From positions 140,675,133-140,739,132 of the forward strand of contig NC_079148.1 of NCBI RefSeq assembly GCF_945859685.1: a DNA stretch of 64,000 nt, in the 5' to 3' direction. Under the pieces are notes generated by a model. It saw only the letters and a program-made list of their open reading frames with translations. It did not search any database and was not told the origin of the DNA. Source of the DNA: Eupeodes corollae. Lineage: Eukaryota; Arthropoda; Insecta; Diptera; Syrphidae. The translations under genes and the position numbers were made by a program. This document shows, one piece after another, positions 24,394-36,956 of the stretch. How positions within the stretch are numbered: position 1 is the stretch's first letter; each line of letters opens with the position of its first letter.

Positions 24394-26829
24394 GATAAAT
24401 CTCTGGTCTAGTGGTTTCGACGAGACGCCAGAGCTTGAGATGGGATGAACTTTAGATGATGGAAACAAGTGGCATTTACCTATAAGTTTCGTCTAGCTTG
24501 ATGTTGGATGACGCTGAAGTATAAACTGGAAGCTGACGACTGACGGAAACGAATGTGCAAAAAATGAGCAATCTTTTTGGTATGTAGATTGATTTTTTTT
24601 GCTCGTAGAATACAATAGATAAAATGGAAAGGTTACTCTTATTTTTCTTTTCAATTCACTATGTTCTATCTTTTAGTGAAGCTGTTATATGCCACCTCTC
24701 ATTCGGATTTGAGTTTGGCTTTAGACGCGACGGACCACGGACGTCCGTTATTTAGGAAGACTTCGAAGATACTAAAGTAACCAACATTGTTAAATGGTAA
24801 GATCACTCTGGCTTAACGAATAAAAGATACAACCGAGAGTAGACTAGTGCAGGTCTATACTTCTATAGTGAATTTCAAATCTAGTGACTGGTGGGAAGAG
24901 TAGGACAGGTGTATATTTCACCTTTTAATGCAATTCTTATTTTGTCTCTTGTAGATACTTTTTTGCAAACGTCAGTTTTGTTATTTTGTGGTGAATAAGA
25001 AAATATTCACCACACAAAATTTGGCTTGATATTTTTGGTAAAGAAAATACAATTAAATGCAGTAAATTATGAATTTGGAAAACTTTCTAGGAAGTATTTC
25101 AAATTTGTCATTTAATGGTGGATAAGAAAATATTTACCACACATATTTGGTTTGATATATTTGATAAAATAAAAAATAAAATGAGGTATAGTATTTACTG
25201 TCATACAAAAGGAGGTTATAACAGCAACGTAGTAACTTCCAACGTAAAATATCCACACAAGAGAATTATACGTCAGTTTGACATCTCTACCATATAAAAC
25301 TGTTGAAAGTCTCTTATTCATCGGATTTAGTAATCGCCATGATAAGTAAGTGTTAGACCTTAGGATATGACACAAAAATCTTCTGAATTTAAATTCAAAG
25401 GTGATCAAGAATCAAAAAAATCACTTCTTTTGTTTATTTTCCAAATCAAATTTGAAATCGCCTTTTAAAATAAACCTAGACGGAAATATTAGTTGAAGCA
25501 ATTCTTATGTTGTGTTGTTTTTTCCAATTTAGTCACTGATAGCGTGCTGCGTTTTGATAGTGTTAACTTTTTTTAGTTTTGTCTTAATATATAACGTTAC
25601 TCGATAGATTTTGACAAAGCAAGTGTAAAACAAATCTGTCAATCCAAGTCTTGTTAAGAAGAACAGTTTAGTCTTATTTTTACCTATATTTTCCTCGCAT
25701 TTCCGTCCCAGTTAAACTTCTTAGAAAATAAAATAAAGGACAAAGGTTAAAAGAGTGACATTAATGGGATTTTCTAGTGGTAAAGAACACAATATTTTAA
25801 TCAAATCTGTCAAAGCAAAATTGTTCCTTTCTTTCACGTTCCATAAGTTATTTTGATTATTATCTTTATGCCTTGTGCTATTGGACAAATTTTGTAAAAT
25901 GTCAAATAGCTCGCTACTTTAAAAGCTGTCATCTTTTGACATATGACAAGTTAAAAATATGCCAAAACAATTGTAAAATCATTTATAAAAATTGTCAACA
26001 TTTTGCATTGTTTGGAGTGAGCTGATTGGGAAGAAAAGTTGACTGATCGTGATATTTCTTAAAAGGTTATTGGCCACCGATATCTTGTGATTTAAAAAAT
26101 TAAACTTTTTCTTTAAGGACACGTAAAAGAAAAGGCCTATTTCAAATCTCTACAATCGTTTTTAGACCTTAAAGATGGAATTCGTAAAGTTATCGAGAAA
26201 GTCATGGAAAATTTCATGAAAACTTCGCTGCAACTTTAACTACACATTTATTGTTTTCCATTATCTGCATACATCCTTTTCTTTTTTCCTATATATACCT
26301 TCCTCTTTAAAGATCTATTGATTTATGTTGCAAAAATAATAGTATTTATTTTTATTCCAAAATGAAACGTCTTTTTTTTAAATCCTATATTTTGCTTATA
26401 TACAAACAAATTTGACAGCTACCACCGACAGGATTAGAAAATACGAAATCGTCTAGAAAAATCTAATTTTAATCGTGTTCCATTTATCAAGCTTAAACCC
26501 AATTTTTGGCAATCGACTTTAACAATGGGAAACAACATTAAGTTCAAAAATTAAATGGCTTCCCAATGTTCAATGAACTTATTGTTCCACTTACAATTTC
26601 GTTAAAAAAAATTGGTCTTCTAAATGGAAAGTGAAAAACTTTTCTAAAAAATTGTCAGATAGTAATAAAACAAACCACTACATTTTTTATTATTATTATT
26701 AAAAGCTTTTATTTGCCATTATTGATATTTTGTATAAAATTTATTTACATTTTTCTATTTCTTTTGAATCGACTTTTTTTAATCAACTTTATGTGAGCAA
26801 AGTTTAAATAAATATATGGTTACGTGTCA
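24394..26829. other. gene-free stretch with a small duplicated hairpin
   Basis: No gene is supported. At 24988-25013 a perfect 10-bp hairpin (GTGGTGAATA, 6-base loop, TATTCACCAC) occurs. A diverged copy of the hairpin and about 75 following bases recurs about 125 bp downstream (from about 25114). The remainder is A/T-rich without motifs. A minus-strand donor-like site (AG then GTAAAT) is visible near 24472 but no exon can be attached to it. Confidence 0.5.
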
Positions 26830-29165
26830 AAATTCTATGACCTGGCATAAGCCTCCCCCAATGTCATTGTCATTGTACCAAATTTGTCTTTCTTTAAGCT
26901 AATCCAATTGGTCTTCTGCTTTCTGGTGGTGTCCATTTTGCTATGATTTTTGTCCATCTTTGGTCCTGTATTCTAGATATACATACAGATGTGCTGCCTA
27001 ATTCCATTTAAGGAGTTTTGCTCGTTCAACCACGTCCGTTAAACCAGTTCTTCGTCTTATTTCTCTATTTCTCACTCTCTGGCTAATTCGTAGGTTAAGT
27101 AGTTTTCTTTCCATCTTAGTTTGGCATATTCTTATTTTATTAAGTAAACTTGAAGTCAAGGATATAGTCTGTAACCCCTATGTTATAACAGGTAGAATAG
27201 CAGAGTCTAGTTCGATTGTAATATTTGCTTTAGACTCCAAAATTGTTTCCAACTATTGGTAATGCGTCTAGAAACTTCTTTTTTCTCTTGGTTAATGAAT
27301 GACTTAGTCTGTCCTAGATAAGTATAGTCTTCTATATATTCTATGTGTTCGTTATCCAGCATTATGTCATCTTTAATATGGTTGGTCATTATCTTAGTTT
27401 TTGACTTATTGATATGAAGTCCAACTTTCTTGCATTCATTTGTCAATTCTATGAGCATATTTTGTATTTGTCCGGAAGTTGATGAAATGAGAACTATGTC
27501 ATCAGCGAATCAAAGGTTGCGCTGATGATGAATATTGTCCCCAAATGTTTATTCCATATCTATTGTCATAGTTTAGTTTCTTGAATATTTCTTCCAGTAC
27601 TGCAGAGAATAATGGTGGTGACATTGGATCCCCCTGTCTTACGCCTCTCTTTATTTTTATTTCTCTTCCTATTCTTTCGGTTTTTATTTTCGCCACGCTG
27701 GCGCTGTCTGTATATATATTTTTCAACGTCCTTATAAAGATAGGATGAATCGGAATCCTGCTTGTTCCCTTGGCTGATTTCTGTTTAATGTGCCCTTAAT
27801 TTTTGTGTACATTACTTTGGAGAACAGTTTATATATCATAGAAATGTTGCTTATTGGTCTGTAGTTATTTATGTCATCTTTATTTCCCTTTTTGTGGATA
27901 AGCGTAATTGTAGCTTGTTTCCATTGTTTGGGAATCTGCTGTGTTATAAGTATGTCATTAAAAATCGTGGTCAACACTGTAGAAATTATGGTTGTTTTCC
28001 ATATTTGACCATTTCTGTTACAATACTATCATTTCCTGTACACTTATCTGTCTTTAGATCGTCAATTGTTCATAACTGTTTTTGTAAAAAGTGTAAAGGC
28101 AATTTAAGTCGGAAAAACTGTCCGCCTTCGATATATTATCATTTTTTATTTCTTTTGTCGATTTGAAAAGTTCTTCGAAAAACTTAGTAGCAGACTCATT
28201 TATGTATTTCTCTAATATTAATAGTGTTGCTATTTTTGTTCTTATTTGATGTTATCCACTCTTCTCCGTTGTCAAGAAATGATTTTGTCCTTTTAATAGA
28301 TTTTGTGTTGCTTAATATATCTTTTATCATTGTTTCGTTATATGTTTGGATATCATTTTTCGCATCTTCTTTTATGGTTTTCCGAAGGTATCTTAGTTCA
28401 TTTTTTTTCTGGTCTGATAAGTTGTCCTTGTTTCGTAGGTTATCTCTTCTGGTTATCAGCGCTTTAGTGTCATTTGTTAATTTATCAGGTTTTGGAGTAA
28501 CAGCAGTCATGTATTTGAAAATGTTCGTTTATTCTATTTGTAATTATATTAATTCTTATTTCTTTCTTAAGCATGTCATTATATTTTTCAATATTTTCGG
28601 TTGGTATTATTCTAAGAATACTGAGTGTTTGTTTGTTTCTTTTCAACGTATTATGGTCCACTTTTAGTTTTGCTCTTACTAGCTTATTCAATACGGAGAT
28701 GTCATTAATTGTTTTCAGTTTATTTGTTAGAACTAAGTCAAATTCGTTCTTTGTTATCCTATTCAGGCTAATCCAGGTCCATTTACGTCTTTCTCTCTTG
28801 TTCGAAGAAAGAATTTGCAAATCTGAGATTCGTCTCTTCCAGGCACTTTATAAATAGGTCTCCTCTTTTGTTTCTTCGTCCGTATCCAAATGGTCCCATT
28901 ACTTCTTCATCGTTGTCAATCCAAACTTGGGGTTGAAATCTCATATAACATACATTATCTCCGTTTTTATTTCATTATATACTTTGTCCAATAAATTGTA
29001 GAAGTTCGAAATTTCTTCGTCAGTTGCTGTTTTGGGGCATAAATCTGAATTATTGTCATTTTTGTGTTTTGTATTTTTAAACATAGGCTACATATCCTTT
29101 CACTAAAAAATCGTACATTTATATTCTGTTCTTTAAACTCTTTTTGATGAGAAATCCAACTCCAT
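26830..29165 (-). pseudogene. RTE-like LINE remnant (endonuclease plus reverse transcriptase)
   Basis: Read on the minus strand, the order is an endonuclease part near 29150-28740 (GVGFLIKK, IQIYAP, a WIDNDEEVMGPFGYGRRNK stretch, then KWTWISLNR and NEFDLVL). A linker follows (28510-28196), then the reverse transcriptase: IPKQWKQATITLIHKKG and NNYRPISNISMIYK at 27977-27830, and GVRQGDPMSPPLFSAVLEEI at 27650-27590. Next comes a tail with LHINKSKTKIM and DYTYLGQ (27458-27207), and near 26920-27060 a weak RRRTGLTDVV-like segment. The frame is broken many times and the catalytic DD box region near 27500 is frame-disrupted. It lies tail-first about 700 bp upstream of Aprt, on the opposite strand. 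Confidence 0.85.
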
Positions 29166-29884
29166 GCAAGCCTTTATTTTAATTAATTACTGTTTGTAGT
29201 TTTATATAAAATCGAGTTTATTTTTACTGACCTTGCTATCAAAGACAGGAGGGAATATTTTTTGTTAATTTAAGAGAGATAAAAACTCCTTTAAACACTT
29301 ACAAGGGTTTGTAAACAAAACGGATATGTTTTTGTTTAAACTTTTTATTTATAGGGTTAAAATTTAATTTGCTTTATTTTTTCTTTGGTATAATGTTGTT
29401 TTTTGTTGTTTGTTTTTCGTATGTAATGCTTAACTTTCCGAACCTTGAACAAATTTAAATAAATTTTCGTAGTTTCAATAAATATTTTAATAAACTGATA
29501 CAAATATATTTATTCATTCCCATCTATTTTATTTTATTAAAGAAAATCTAAAATAGCAGATTTTCTTCGTTTTTTTTTTTAATTTGATTACATCCACAAA
29601 ATGTTTGTATTGTGTTCTTGGTATAAAGTGTTGCTCCTATGAACTCAACCAACCATCAAAAATTCATTCATCACGAAATGAACGTAACTTGACAGCTACA
29701 ATTCTTTTGACAGAAATGCAACAAAACAAACAGTTCATTTTTAGATTATTCGAAGAAAAACACACTTCTTCTTCTAGGAATAAGTTTTTAGATATTTTTA
29801 TAGTAAATTTTTTGTAAATTTTTGTACAAATTTGTGTCCCTTTAAAGTATCCCCTAACATCTTGTAAATAATTACTAAATAACA
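29166..29884. promoter_or_regulatory. upstream region of Aprt
   Basis: This 0.7 kb stretch lies between the RTE-like LINE and the Aprt start codon and must hold the Aprt promoter and 5' leader unless a distant exon exists. No TATA box or initiator can be placed with confidence. The start codon context is AACAATGA, close to the fly consensus. The stretch is A/T-rich and contains long T runs near 29568-29580. Confidence 0.35.
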
Positions 29885-30584
29885 ATGAATGCCGACCAAA
29901 AATTAGAAATAATCAAAAAGCACATTGGCGTCTTTCCCGATTTTCCCAAGAAGGGAATAGTCTTTCGGTAAGTTACGTGTTGTAACAAAAGCTTCTTAAA
30001 GTGTAAGATTACAATTTATGCTTATGCGGCACTTCAACTTAACTCCTTTAAACTATTTTCTAGTGATGTTTTTGCTGCGTTAACAAATTCAGAAGTTTGC
30101 ATTTATCTAAGGGACTTGCTTGTGGAGCACATCAAACTAAACTATCCCGATGTCGATTTGATTGTGGGTCTGGAATCCAGAGGTTTTCTGTTTAATCTTT
30201 TGATTGCTTCCGAATTGGGTGTTGGATGTGCTCCTATAAGGAAGAAGGGCAAACTACCTGGCGAGTGTATTTCGGTTGAGTACACACTCGAGTATGGATC
30301 TGTAAGTTTTTTTCTAGACATCATTATTGTTTCCTTTGAAATTTATTTATTCCTTCTACTTCTAGGATATCTTCGAAATGCAAAAATCTGCCATCAAACC
30401 TGGACAGAAAGTTGTCATCGTTGACGATCTCCTTGCTACTGGGGGGTCTTTAGAAGCTGCGATCAAACTACTACGAAAAGCAGGTGCTATTGTTCAAGAA
30501 GGTCTAGTTGTGCTTGAGTTAGTCGATTTGGGAGGTCGTAAACGCTTGGACTGCAACGTACATTCCTTGATTAAATATGAATAA
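29885..30584 (+). CDS. Aprt: adenine phosphoribosyltransferase, three exons
   Basis: Purine-salvage enzyme that makes AMP and pyrophosphate from adenine and PRPP in the cytosol. Exons are 29885-29967, 30064-30301 and 30366-30584 with short GT-AG introns of 96 and 64 bp, giving 179 residues, close to the usual length. The N-terminus has FPDFPKKGIVFRD (17-29), typical of the family. The loop GLESRGFLFN (61-70) and the segment CAPIRKKGKLPGE follow. The PRPP-binding motif VVIVDDLLATGGS spans residues 123-135 with both acidic residues intact. The protein ends near VHSLIKYE. All known catalytic features are present and no frame damage is seen, so this is a live host gene within LINE-rich DNA. AATAAA follows at 30715. 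Confidence 0.96.
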
Positions 30585-30714
30585 GTTTAAGAAAAGAGTT
30601 ATATTTCGTTGTTGATTGTACTCGTGTGTGTTTTTGTATGTCTTGTAAATGAATCTAATAGTTATTTCTTCGCACAAATGCCTGTGAACGTTTTGGGCAC
30701 ATGATGTTTGCTAA

Positions 30715-30720
30715 AATAAA
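30715..30720 (+). terminator. polyadenylation signal of Aprt
   Basis: AATAAA lies 131 nt after the Aprt stop codon, with a second AATAAA near 30730. The LINE remnant that follows begins about 180 bp further on, so the 3' end of Aprt is compact and not visibly disrupted. Confidence 0.65.
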
Positions 30721-30900
30721 ATTTAAAAAAATAAAGGCAATGTTTTATTAGACTGAAATGAGATAAACGGAGAGAAGAGAGTTACAAGAGATAGATGAAA
30801 CCAAAGGTTGTTTTTGAAAGGATATTCAGAAAATTTTAGTAACGAGGTAACTCGGACCCTATTATTCTCTATAAAGTTCTGAATGTGGTTCAATGGTCAT

Positions 30901-32065
30901 TTTTATTTATTTATTGTATAATTATACTCTGTAAGATACAATATCTGATAAGCCAGAGCAAATCTCAGTATCCAACATCATCTTCATCATCAAATAAGCA
31001 CAGAGGTAGGAGAAGAATTCTCTTAACATTTTTCCAAAAATGGTCGGACTGCTTATAATTTTAACAGAGCGAGGGAGGGAGTTCCACAGACGAATAGAAT
31101 GCACATAAAACGGGCTCAGATACAAGACATGAGTAACGTACTGGGATAAGGTCGAATGATCTTACAGAACGCGTAAAGTGTATTTTATTATTAAGTATTC
31201 AGGTTGAAGTGATTGTATGATATTGTGAAGCATGGTCAAAGTTCTTACTTTAAAGAGATTATCGAGTGAAATGCCATAGATTAGAAAAACTTGGAATGTG
31301 GTCATATCTCCTAACACCGTAAACATAAGAACGCGTGATACTGTTGAATGCAACTTTGAGTTTTCACTTGTTTTCGAAGTCACAACTACTAAACACCACG
31401 CAACAGAAAAGCATAAGGGGTACTAATAACGTTTTGGTAAATATTATGCGTGTTTTCAAAGGCGTTATGTGATGAGACGCCCAGAGCAGTAGAAGAAGAA
31501 TCTAACGCTATGTAAGGTATATAGAGACCTTACATAGCGTTAGATTAATATGAGTGTTCCAACTTAGTGTTTTATTAAATGTAAGCCCAAGATTTTTGGC
31601 AGAACTGACGAACTCGATAGCACAGTTGTTTAAAAATATCTCTGGAAAATATGAGGTATCCTTTAAAGTTCTATAGATGACTAAGCTTTTAGTTTTTCGA
31701 ATTTAAACAAAACCACATAACAATTGTATTCAAATCCTCGTTGACTTCATGCACACCATTCTCAAGCATGCCTAGTTGAAAACTGTTGTATAATTGAACG
31801 TCGTTTGCATACATACATGTGCACAGAAGAGTTCAGTGGGCATGACGGGACACCATTGATATACATCGAGAACAATAAAGAGCCCAAAATGGAGCCCTGA
31901 GGGACACCTCTCTGCAGAAGAAGGAAAGTAAACATAACATTGTTAGCAAAAACTGCCTGAGATCTACCGGTTAAGTAGGAGAGAATAAGCTTAACAGGTG
32001 CAAAAGAGAAATGAATTTGACCTTTAAGTTTTTCACAAAGTATAAAATGGTTGACGGTATCAAAT
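30901..32065 (-). pseudogene. LINE family B, 3' part (reverse transcriptase C-terminal half)
   Basis: The minus strand begins at FDTVNHFILCEKLKG (about 32065-32020), then has LQRGVPQGSILGSLLFSMYI near 31910-31850, and ends with SIRLWNSLPRSVK (31095-31056) and an AATAAAT-type 3' tail at about 30901. Frameshifts are common. Its 5' continuation is at 33919-34241, separated by LINE A copy 3. A perfect 20-bp inverted repeat with an 8-base loop lies within it (31499-31546). Confidence 0.8.
31499..31546. repeat. perfect 20-bp hairpin inside LINE B
   Basis: The arm at 31499-31518 is exactly complementary to 31527-31546 and the loop is ATATAGAG. Perfect pairing of 20 bases is unexpected in otherwise decayed LINE sequence. 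It probably arose by a recent local inverted duplication or template switch. Confidence 0.7.
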
Positions 32066-33918
32066 TTTTACATGACCAAAAGTTACGGCAAAAAATACTG
32101 CAATGTCCCAAAGGCAGTAAAAATGTTTAGTCATTTGTAAAAAACATGAGGAATTCTTCCTCTTCTTCGGTTCCTACGCTCGTTGTCAATGACACTCCTT
32201 TTGTTAGCTCTTTAGAGAAAGCTAATCTCTTTGCTAGGCTGTTCGACGCCAATTCTACGCTGCCGGTGAGTGTCATGTCTCCGCCTGTACTTGAGCGAGA
32301 AAGTGATTCTATGGGACGAATCTTCTTTCGCACTCGTACTGTGCCAAGAGTCCTAAGAGATCTAAACACACATAAATCCGTTGGTCCGGATGGTATCCAG
32401 GCTATTGTTCTAAAGAGGTGTTTTTCAACGCTGGGAAAACCACTGCGTAAGCTTTTTCATCTGTCCTACTCCTCAGGTCTCGTTCCGAGCGGATGGAAAA
32501 AGGCATTTGTCCAGCCTATTTCCAAAAAAGGCGAATCTTCCTCACACTCTAACTACCGACCGATTGTACTTGCGTCCCTCCTTCCAAGGTCATGGAAACG
32601 CTGATTAATTATCAGCTCAAGAAATATCTTGAAGATCGAAAGCAATAGGTCCACTGGTGATCTCATGGTTCATCTCACCGAACAGTGGAGCAAATCTTAA
32701 CATCGTTTTGGTGAAAGTAATATTATTGCACTTTATATTTCAAACGCCTTTGATAGGGTTTGGCATCAGGCTTTCTTATCGAAAATGCGTGCTTTCGGTT
32801 TTCAGGAATCCATGCTTCATTGGATTAGTAATTACCTTTCAGATAGTTCAATACAAGTAGTATTGGATGGATTCAAGTCTGAAAACCACAAAATAAATGC
32901 TGGTGTGCCCCAGGGCTCTGTTTTATCTCCAACACTCTTTCTCATTTTTATTAATGATCTCCTGTCTGCAACATCTAATCCAATACTCTGTTTTACTGAC
33001 GATAGTACTCTTAGCTTTTCATATTCGTTTTCAGATTCACATCCTCTTCTTTTGATGTGGAACTGCAACGGCAAAATATTATAAGCTCATTAAATTCCGA
33101 CCTAAACAGCATTGTACAATGGGGAATAAGAAACCGCGTGGAATTTTATGCTTCGAAAACGCAATGCTGTCTTGTATCGTTAAAGCGTGATATACCCCCT
33201 TTGCCATTATCCATGGATGGCACTTGCATCAATGAGAATAAACACCTCGATATTCTCGGTATGTGTGTTACCAACCATCTCTCGTGGAATGATCACATAC
33301 GCGATGTCGCCAAAAATGCCGCAAGGTGTTTGGGTTTCCTTGGGCGATGCAAGAAATATTTCACCCCTTCTGATCTGGCTATTATCTACAAGACTTACAT
33401 ACGTCCAAAGCTTGAGTATAACTCCCATCTCTTTGCTGGTGCTCCTGCAACTTACTTAAGCCTCTTGGATAGTATTGAACGTAGAGCATTTAAATTGATA
33501 GATGATAATATCATCATAAGTTCATTTACTTCGCTTGAATATCACCGTAAGGTCCCTTGTCTGACAATTTTTTACCGTTATTTTAACGCCTTATGCTCTA
33601 GTGAAATAGCCACTTGCATTCCACCCCTTAAACAGTTCAACCGTAATACTCGCGCTTCAAGGAATGCTCATCAGTATACCCTCGAGCCCAACTTCGGCCG
33701 TACTGTCAAATACAGAGATTCGTTCTTTAGCCGTACTACGCGAATGTAGAATGCCTTACCACACTCTATCTTTCCTAGTCATTGCAATGTTCATTAATTC
33801 AATGTGCACCGACATCTTATTTTAAACCCTCTCTCCTCTTCCTAGTGCTCACACTGTGCCTCTGCATAATAAGGGTAGTAATATCCCCTTGAGTGTGTGT
33901 TTATTATAAAAAAAAAAA
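32066..33918 (+). pseudogene. LINE family A, copy 3, inserted in LINE B
   Basis: This is the longest copy of family A here. It starts upstream of the frame at 32146, which reads SSSSSVPTLVVNDTPFVSSL and then KSVGPDGIQAIVLK, GWKKAFVQPISKKG and NYRPI: the pre-RT and first RT motifs. A deletion near 32640-32660 removes the segment before STGDLM. The frame resumes at 32785 with NAGVPQGSVLSPTLFLIFIN and a box reading CFTDDSTL (FADD is usual). A frameshift near 33050 leads to the tail domain (33057-33749) with SIERRAFKLID. It ends in 11 A residues (33908-33918). AAAT at both junctions (32062-32065 and 33916-33919) could be a short target duplication, but it merges with the poly-A tail. Confidence 0.85.
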
Positions 33919-34241
33919 TGCCTTTGAAAAGTCAAGTCTAATTCATTTCTGATATCTTCAACGACGTCTATTAAAGCTGTAGAACAGCTGTGCTCAGGGA
34001 GAAAGCTTGATTGATTGATACACATCAATTTATTACTTGTGAGAAAAAATCTTATTTGGTTATTTATCAGTTTCTCCAAAACCTTCGAAAGAAAAGGTAA
34101 TATAGCTATAAGTCGATTATTATCTCCATTACGATTTTTGGGAATTGGCATTATCTTCGACTGCTTCCAATAGAAGGGAAAGTACTAGTCATAAATATAT
34201 TATTAAAAATGAAGGTTATGTATTTGACTATATACGGAAGA
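33919..34241 (-). pseudogene. LINE family B, 5' part (reverse transcriptase N-terminal half)
   Basis: The minus strand reads FYWKQSKIMPIPKNRN, then AILPFLSKVLEKLINNQIRF, then the EDIRNEL region and, after a small out-of-frame deletion, LDFSKA. The next residues of the motif, FDTVNH, are found at 32065, so the two pieces are one reverse transcriptase split by LINE A copy 3. The right boundary is the poly-T run at 34242, the tail of the next LINE. Confidence 0.8.
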
Positions 34242-36845
34242 TTTTTTTTTTTTTTTTACAGGAGCAAATATTCAAAAGACACTTGGCAGTATTCGACACC
34301 AAGTAGTATGGGACTCTTAACCACTAAAACCACCTCTTCATCATGACCAATCTTGAAGGATCGACTTCCGATTTTTCTTTCTTAACTTTGTACAATCATT
34401 TTGGGGGAAGTTTAAACTTTTAATACTTTCTCATGTTTTTTTAGACCATAAGCTCATGAGGCTTGGTTCTTTTTAATCTCCGAACATGGTTTCTTATATT
34501 CAAGACGGACTCCATTTAAGAATTTGTATGACTTTGCAGTCTCCGATTGTGCGATACAGCTTATTTTTTAACAACTTCTGTAACCATTTCTATTTGTAAG
34601 TCACGATGTAGATCGGTATTTCTTATGTATCAAGGTGCATTAACTATTCCACGAAGGACTTTGTTTTGGAATTTTTGGATGATTTCGGTATTTGTTTTCT
34701 TTGTACAGCCCCATAATTGGATTCCATAGGTCCAAACAGGCTTTAGTACTTTAATAAACAGCATTATTTCGTTTTGAATTGATAAATCAGAGTTGCTACT
34801 AAGCAACCAGTACATTTTTCTATATTTCAAGTTTAGTTCTTCTCTTTTCTTTTTGATGTGCTTTTTCCACTTAAGCTTAGCATCCAAAGTCATTTCAAGG
34901 TATTTGGCCGTATTGGCTTAAAGTACACCTTGATTATTAATTATTATTGGAATATTGTTTATCTCTTTATTTGTAAGTTTTATATGTGAATATTTTGTTT
35001 CATTTTTCGGTCCAAGCTCTCACTGTGTCGAGGGCATTTAGTAGTTTTACTGCTGCCTTAGAGACACATTTGTCGGGTACCAAAATTGCCGTATCATCTG
35101 CAAAGTAGCCAATAAGGTGTGATTACCAACTGGAATATCCCTTGTGTATAGTAAATACAGGGTAGGACCTAGGACACTTCCTTGTGGTACACCGGCTTCT
35201 ATTTTCTTCAATTCCGAGTATTCTTGATCGTACCTTACTCTAAACAATCGGCCTGAGATGTACGATTTTAATATTTCAAAGTACTGCCTGGGAAGATCCC
35301 TTTGCAGTTTGTACTCAAGTCCCTCATGCCAAACCTTGTCAAAAGCTTGAGCAACATCTAAGAAAATAGCATCCGATATTCTATGAACTTGGTCTATCGT
35401 CGAATTTTTATTTCTAAAGCCAAACTGATGGTTTGGGATTAACCTTGTTTTGTAACTGCTGTCTTTTCAGGCGCTTGGCTGCTTTCCATAGCGAAAAATC
35501 GGTTGAAGCATCAATCGTTAAATTCCTTAGGAATGTATTGAGTGAATCATTTTTGAATTTGTAAATTTGTTTTTAAGATTGTTGCTTATACGGTTAAACG
35601 TTGTTTTATCATCTGGAAATCTAGTATTTTGCCATTTTCTTCGAGCTCTTCTTTTCTCTATTATCAACTCTCTTATCTCTAAAGGATATTTTATTTCATT
35701 TTGTCATTTGTTGCACATCAGCAATAAATTGTTGCACTTCATGGTCAATTTGCTCGATTGTATCCATGGGAGATCTTAAATTTATAAAACTTAAAAGCCT
35801 TTCACTAAAATCATTCCAGTTTGTTTTCTTATTTACAAGCTTTGGATTACTTTTATTTAGTACTTCCGATTCACATTGGAAGAATGACTTTAAGAAAAAC
35901 CGGATGGAAGCCATCAGTTCTAATAGAGTTAGATTTAAAAACTAGAACGCTGTTCAGAACATCGTAGTCATTAACAGACAAGAAGCAACAATTAGTCAAA
36001 GATGAACCATCATTTATCATATCTGTCAACTCATAGGTTCGGGTTTCAACACTTGACGAGTTCAAGGTAACAAATTAATTATTAAGCTCGTTACAATCGA
36101 TAGAAATATTCTTATTTCTTATTTGCTTGCCTACACCTATTTCCTTCAAATTCTTAAACAGTTAGTCTTTTGCTAAAGAAGGATTAAGTTTTGGAGCATA
36201 AAACTGTTGCTTTGCTTCCCGAATAAGAAATATTACTCTTTTTCTTAAAATTTTGTATTCATTATGCAATGCTTCAAGCCTAAAGATTTTCCATCGCTTA
36301 TATGCAAAATTTCGTTCCCTTATTTGATCCTTAATATAGTTGCTAAACCACGGCTGGTCTTTCTTACTAGCTTGCTTAGGAACAAGTGGAACATGGAGGT
36401 TGAAGAGATAATCAATATTATTTTGAAGAAATAGCACTTGGTCATCAACAAAAGCCATACTATACATTTGGTACCACTCAATATGATTCAAATCAGTTTC
36501 TAGTTTTCGCCTTTTAAAATCTCTATAGCAGTAAGTTCATAGAGGAAATATATTTCCATAGGTGAACATTCAAATGTAAGGTAAATTAAATCATGATTAG
36601 AGAAGCATGATGCAGACAGTTGGTCGTAAAGAAGAATCTCTTCAGTGTGGCTTACAAAAAACATATCAAGTAAAGTACTACCGTGTCTGGTGAAATGTGT
36701 TGGAGTAGTCATATTTACAGAAAATAAATTCAATGAGTCCATTCTATCCACAAGCTCCACATCATAGTTGAAATCTCCCGCAACAATTATGAACGGAGAC
36801 ACAAAGGTTTACTCTAGAAATTTTATAATTACGGGTGGATTGTGT
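34242..36845 (-). pseudogene. jockey-type LINE remnant
   Basis: Read on the minus strand, the endonuclease end comes first: AGDFNYD, then FTRHGSTLLDMFFVS and FSNHDLIYLTFE (36790-36575). A linker follows with KDQPWFSNYIKDQIRERNFA (36370-36310), then RTDGFHPVFLK near 35900. The reverse transcriptase follows with IEAGVPQGSVLGPTLYLLYT (35205-35147) and, one frameshift later, an intact YFADDTAILVP (about 35120-35088). The tail has KPVWTYGIQLWGC and a jockey-like YIRNTDLHRDL near 34600. A 17-base poly-T (34242-34258) is the poly-A tail. The N-terminal endonuclease and any ORF1 are missing. Multiple stops show that it is dead. Confidence 0.88.
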
Positions 36846-36956
36846 GTCGAATTTTTTGTGTTCAGTCGAAAAATGTCCCGAATAATTATTGGCTTCATTC
36901 CTATCGTGTTACACATAATGTAGCTTTAAGATCATCGTTTTGCATTAAAGAAATAA

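Noticed and set aside
24208..24468. 86-codon minus-strand frame starting MFPSSKVHP
   Set aside because: It mostly repeats the same duplicated sequence in a low-complexity Phe/Ile reading and has no support as protein.
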